From assembly GCA_963995525.1 (NCBI GenBank), contig OZ023216.1, positions 41,388,346 through 41,452,345 of the forward strand: DNA of 64,000 nucleotides, read 5' to 3'. Below the pieces are notes generated by a model, which ran no database searches, had not been told where the DNA came from, and saw only the letters and a program-made list of their open reading frames with translations. Shown in pieces: positions 61,371 to 64,000 of the stretch; position 1 is the first letter of the stretch, and every line of letters begins with the position of its first letter. Source of the stretch: Escarpia spicata (lineage: Eukaryota; Annelida; Polychaeta; Sabellida; Siboglinidae). The translations under genes and the position numbers were made by a program.

Positions 61371-61468
61371 AAAAAGTCGTTAAACGTATAAAATCACATG
61401 TTGGCTGGCCTACTAGTATGCGTGTCACAAATTATCAAAAATGTTCCGCTATAGTATATAAGACGCAC

Positions 61469-61659
61469 CAGGGGCCGGTTTCAAGACGCGTATTTAAGTT
61501 ACGCAATTACTTAGCGGCAACTGTTTGCGTAAACTCATAGACATAATATTATGTTCGCTTATAATTCTATTAAAAACACGTCATTTACTAAGACAATCGT
61601 CTTAGACTTAGACTTAGGCTTTAAGAACGTTCTTAGCCGCTTCATAAAACCTGCCCCTG
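61469..61659. mobile_element. Short MITE with CAGGGGC inverted ends
   Basis: The left end CAGGGGCCGGTTTCAAGACG is mirrored by the inverted right end CAGGGGCAGGTTTTATGAAG. The 191-bp element is partly self-complementary inside (AAGAACGTTCTTA, GTCTTAGACTTAGAC). It has no coding sequence. No target duplication is obvious. Confidence 0.6.
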
Positions 61660-63061
61660 GCTTGTAGATATGGCTCATTTGCGGCTGAATGGGTAAAATG
61701 TTAAGGTGATGGCAGTTCGCCTCAAGCACCAAGCTGACGACTTCAGGCATACTTGTTTGAAGCCAGCCTTAGCTGCGGCTAAGTCTAAACCTACAAGCCA
61801 AAGTCAGAGTATGCGGCAGAGGTTATTTTCCAGCCAATTTTCCATCGCCATCGCTTACCTTCATTTCGTGTTTCTTCCCGATGTTGTTAGTTACCGGGGT
61901 GCGACAGATGGCTACGTCTATTCTACATCTGGATGGTGGCGCATATGATTAAACTGCAGAAATGAAAAGGACTTGTTTAAATGTTAAACACCAACACCCC
62001 CGTTTTGGACGCTGTAAGATGTCGTCTTTCGTGTCTCGCTGAAACAACCAAATGCCGTAATGTGGCGCCACCGTCTGTTGCTTCCATGCCCCCTGGAGCC
62101 GGGAGCACGTGCCGTGCTACCCATCCAAATACATTATGCATGTAAGCACCGGTGTAGATCTTGTCTAAAGTACCTTCAACCTACATAGGCGGATCCAGGT
62201 GGGCAAGAGAGCACGTGTTCCCTACACTTTTTTAAAGTTCATTTAAAATGTGCCCGCGCAAGCGCGACGTTCCCCCGCCTACATATTTTACCCCGTCAGG
62301 GGCGATCTTCGGGTGTGTGTTTGTGTGAAATTGGACGTTTTTGGAGAGCTTGAAGCGTTGGTGTATTATTAAGGCCCGGGGTGAATTAGAGGTTTTATGG
62401 AGACCCTCATTCTTCAACTGTTGGTATTTTTGGCGAGATTCAAGTGTTTGCAATTGGAGTATGTTGGGGCCTCTATACTACCCTGTCTGCATGGATCCAC
62501 CCCTGTTCAAAGTAACCCTAAATCAAATCTTAACCTTCATCCTAAACCCCCTAAACATGACCCTTGTAAATGCTTTCGAAAAAGTCACGAACTTTGGGTG
62601 TACTTTTATATTCACACTTATCACGCAATGTATGAACATGTTTTAAAAATGTACCTTAGCTTTTGTTTTATTCCGTATTGATAAAATGTCATACCCGCGG
62701 CGAGAATGTATCCTTCTTCATCCTCGTCCTCCTGGTTGTCCTCAGTCTAACTCCGCCTCCTGATCCACTGTAGAACTAATTAAAACCAGCTGACGTCCAC
62801 CCAATTGCGGATTAACCAACAGGCACAATAGGGTGCCTGTAGGGCACACGAAGGCCAGGGCCCCATGAAAATATCCTAGCATATTTTTGTAGACTGTATA
62901 TTCCTGAAACCCAGCTAGCAAGGTATTATTTGGCCACTGATGGCAACTGCATTTAAGTTTCATTGGTAGGCCTATTTCATTAACACAATGAGTTTTGCAA
63001 ATTGCGAATAATCCTTGTTTAGGCCTTATATGTTAGAAGTTTAACATACGTTATATAGATG

Positions 63062-63150
63062 TTATTACTTAACTTACTGTAAGGGAGAACAATCTTCAAC
63101 AGCACCGACATCCTCATCTCCCTGTCGTCCGATGTAATGTCCGACATATA
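63062..63150 (-). CDS. Speculative first exon of a minus-strand gene
   Basis: Near a CpG-rich patch (63140-63320), an ATG opens MSDITSDDREMRMSVL and the frame reaches a strong donor, TTACA/gtaagt. A minus-strand partner could lie at 62690-62780, where an acceptor-like ttctacag and an acidic frame, EDNQEDEDEEGYILAAG, are seen. No choice of acceptor gives a long joint frame and no family is recognised. It may be a gene start or a transposon remnant. Confidence 0.2.
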
Positions 63151-64000
63151 TACGACGCAAATGCGCGACAGCGCGACAGCGGAGTGGCGCTGACGCTACG
63201 GCAAACATTTTTCTCCCCCCGTCTTCCAATGTCATGATCCGACAGCGAAGTCATGCTGAAGCTCCGGCTCAGTCCATCCAATATTAATTTCGTTCCGGCG
63301 CCAGTTGAGGTTTTTTAGCAAGCCACAGTCGGGGCCGGGGTGCTATTGGGGGTTTTGGGTCGAATTACTGAAAACAGTAAAAACCTCAAAATTACTACCC
63401 TTTTACCATCGCCAATTGGTATGTCAGAGGTCAATGTACAAGGAATCGAATGCATAGTCTAGAAAGTAGCGAATGGCCCTCAGCACCTAAGAAGAAATAT
63501 ATTTAAAATATAAATTAATGTATTAATATACATTCATGTTATTGTTTGTACGGCACATCGAATTAGCGTTAACGATTATTATTATTTACTATGTTCATAG
63601 ACGACGGAAGAAAGAAAGAAGTGATTTGTGGGGGGGGGGGTTCGGACTGAGCCTCCAGTAGTTTTGGTGGGAAGCTGAATATAGGATTAGCCTCCCAATG
63701 TTTTGACAAGGGGCTATTTTTGCATATTTTTGTGAGTCTTAAGAGGGACTTTTTTGTAGATGATGCCGTGGGAAGTTAGATCCCACACAGGGAAAATCCG
63801 AAATGAAAACTGTCGTGGACTCACGGAGTGGGGCTCATTCTAAAAAAATGCAGCATAATTACATCCAAGCAGACTATGCTTAATGCAGATAGTGACTGCC
63901 TAATAAGAAGAACCGTACAAACATACGTGGGCTTTGGTTCCAGACTCTCTAGTGCGCAACAAACAGTGGCGCCACCTCATGGATTCTGGATAATCGATAC

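Larger units (their letters stand above)
59546..64000. other. Right end of the window, no established gene
   Basis: Unique sequence with the MITE at 61469, the inverted repeat copy at 61180 and the speculative exon pair near 63.1 kb. Frames of up to 110 codons (59657-59989 minus) have no recognisable features. Confidence 0.4.

Noticed and set aside
1..64000. CRISPR arrays, operons, phage or bacterial systems
   Set aside because: The direct repeats here are head-to-tail minisatellites without unique spacers, genes are intron-split, and no bacterial genes are present.

Overview
The window reads as genomic DNA of an animal, probably a marine invertebrate. It is AT-rich, has spliced GT-AG exons separated by kilobase introns, and is full of DNA-transposon remnants, tRNA-derived SINEs and minisatellites. 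No bacterial, phage or CRISPR features were seen. A mollusc is plausible from the general repeat style, but the species cannot be fixed from sequence alone.

One real gene dominates. It lies on the minus strand and encodes an RCC1-repeat (seven-bladed propeller type) protein. I could assemble it exon by exon: a CpG-rich promoter and probable non-coding first exon at about 51.2 kb; the start-codon exon at 45.16-45.51 kb; a 43-nt microexon at 33.98-34.02 kb; and further exons at 30.93-31.13, 25.62-25.73, 14.57-14.69 and 3.85-3.99 kb. Splice phases agree at every junction except one. There the canonical donor is out of phase, while a GC donor 8 nt further on is in phase. Five RCC1 repeats are present. 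The last exon ends in an open phase-1 donor, so the gene continues beyond the left edge or in exons I could not see.

The most striking feature is in the intron after the 14.6-kb exon. The exon's own 5' splice site, with about 19 nt on each side, has been amplified into a roughly 50-copy 38/39-bp minisatellite (12.67-14.57 kb). Nearly every copy carries a strong GTGAGT donor in the gene's sense. A second intronic array (21.55-22.05 kb, 42-bp units) also carries a donor-like CAGCAG/GTAACC in each unit.

Mobile DNA by region: a small hAT-like element interrupts a 34-bp minisatellite near 1.6-2.0 kb, with a diverged relative at 12.0-12.6 kb; a 1.0-kb hAT element with a perfect 8-bp target duplication lies at 32.7-33.7 kb; a decayed ZBED5/ZMYM-type hAT transposase lies at 37.9-41.4 kb with another hAT element nested inside; that nested family, which encodes a short zinc-finger plus hAT-dimerisation protein with no catalytic core, has a second copy at 55.0-56.4 kb; MITEs lie at 41.56, 43.35 and 61.47 kb; eight SINE copies or fragments are scattered through the window.

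The right third (51.5-64 kb) has no gene I can establish. It holds a CCAAT/TATA promoter-like segment at 53.97-54.15 kb, three copies of an unnamed dispersed repeat, and a speculative pair of minus-strand exons near 62.7-63.2 kb. Nearly all other open frames are the length expected by chance in this base composition or are produced by tandem repeats.
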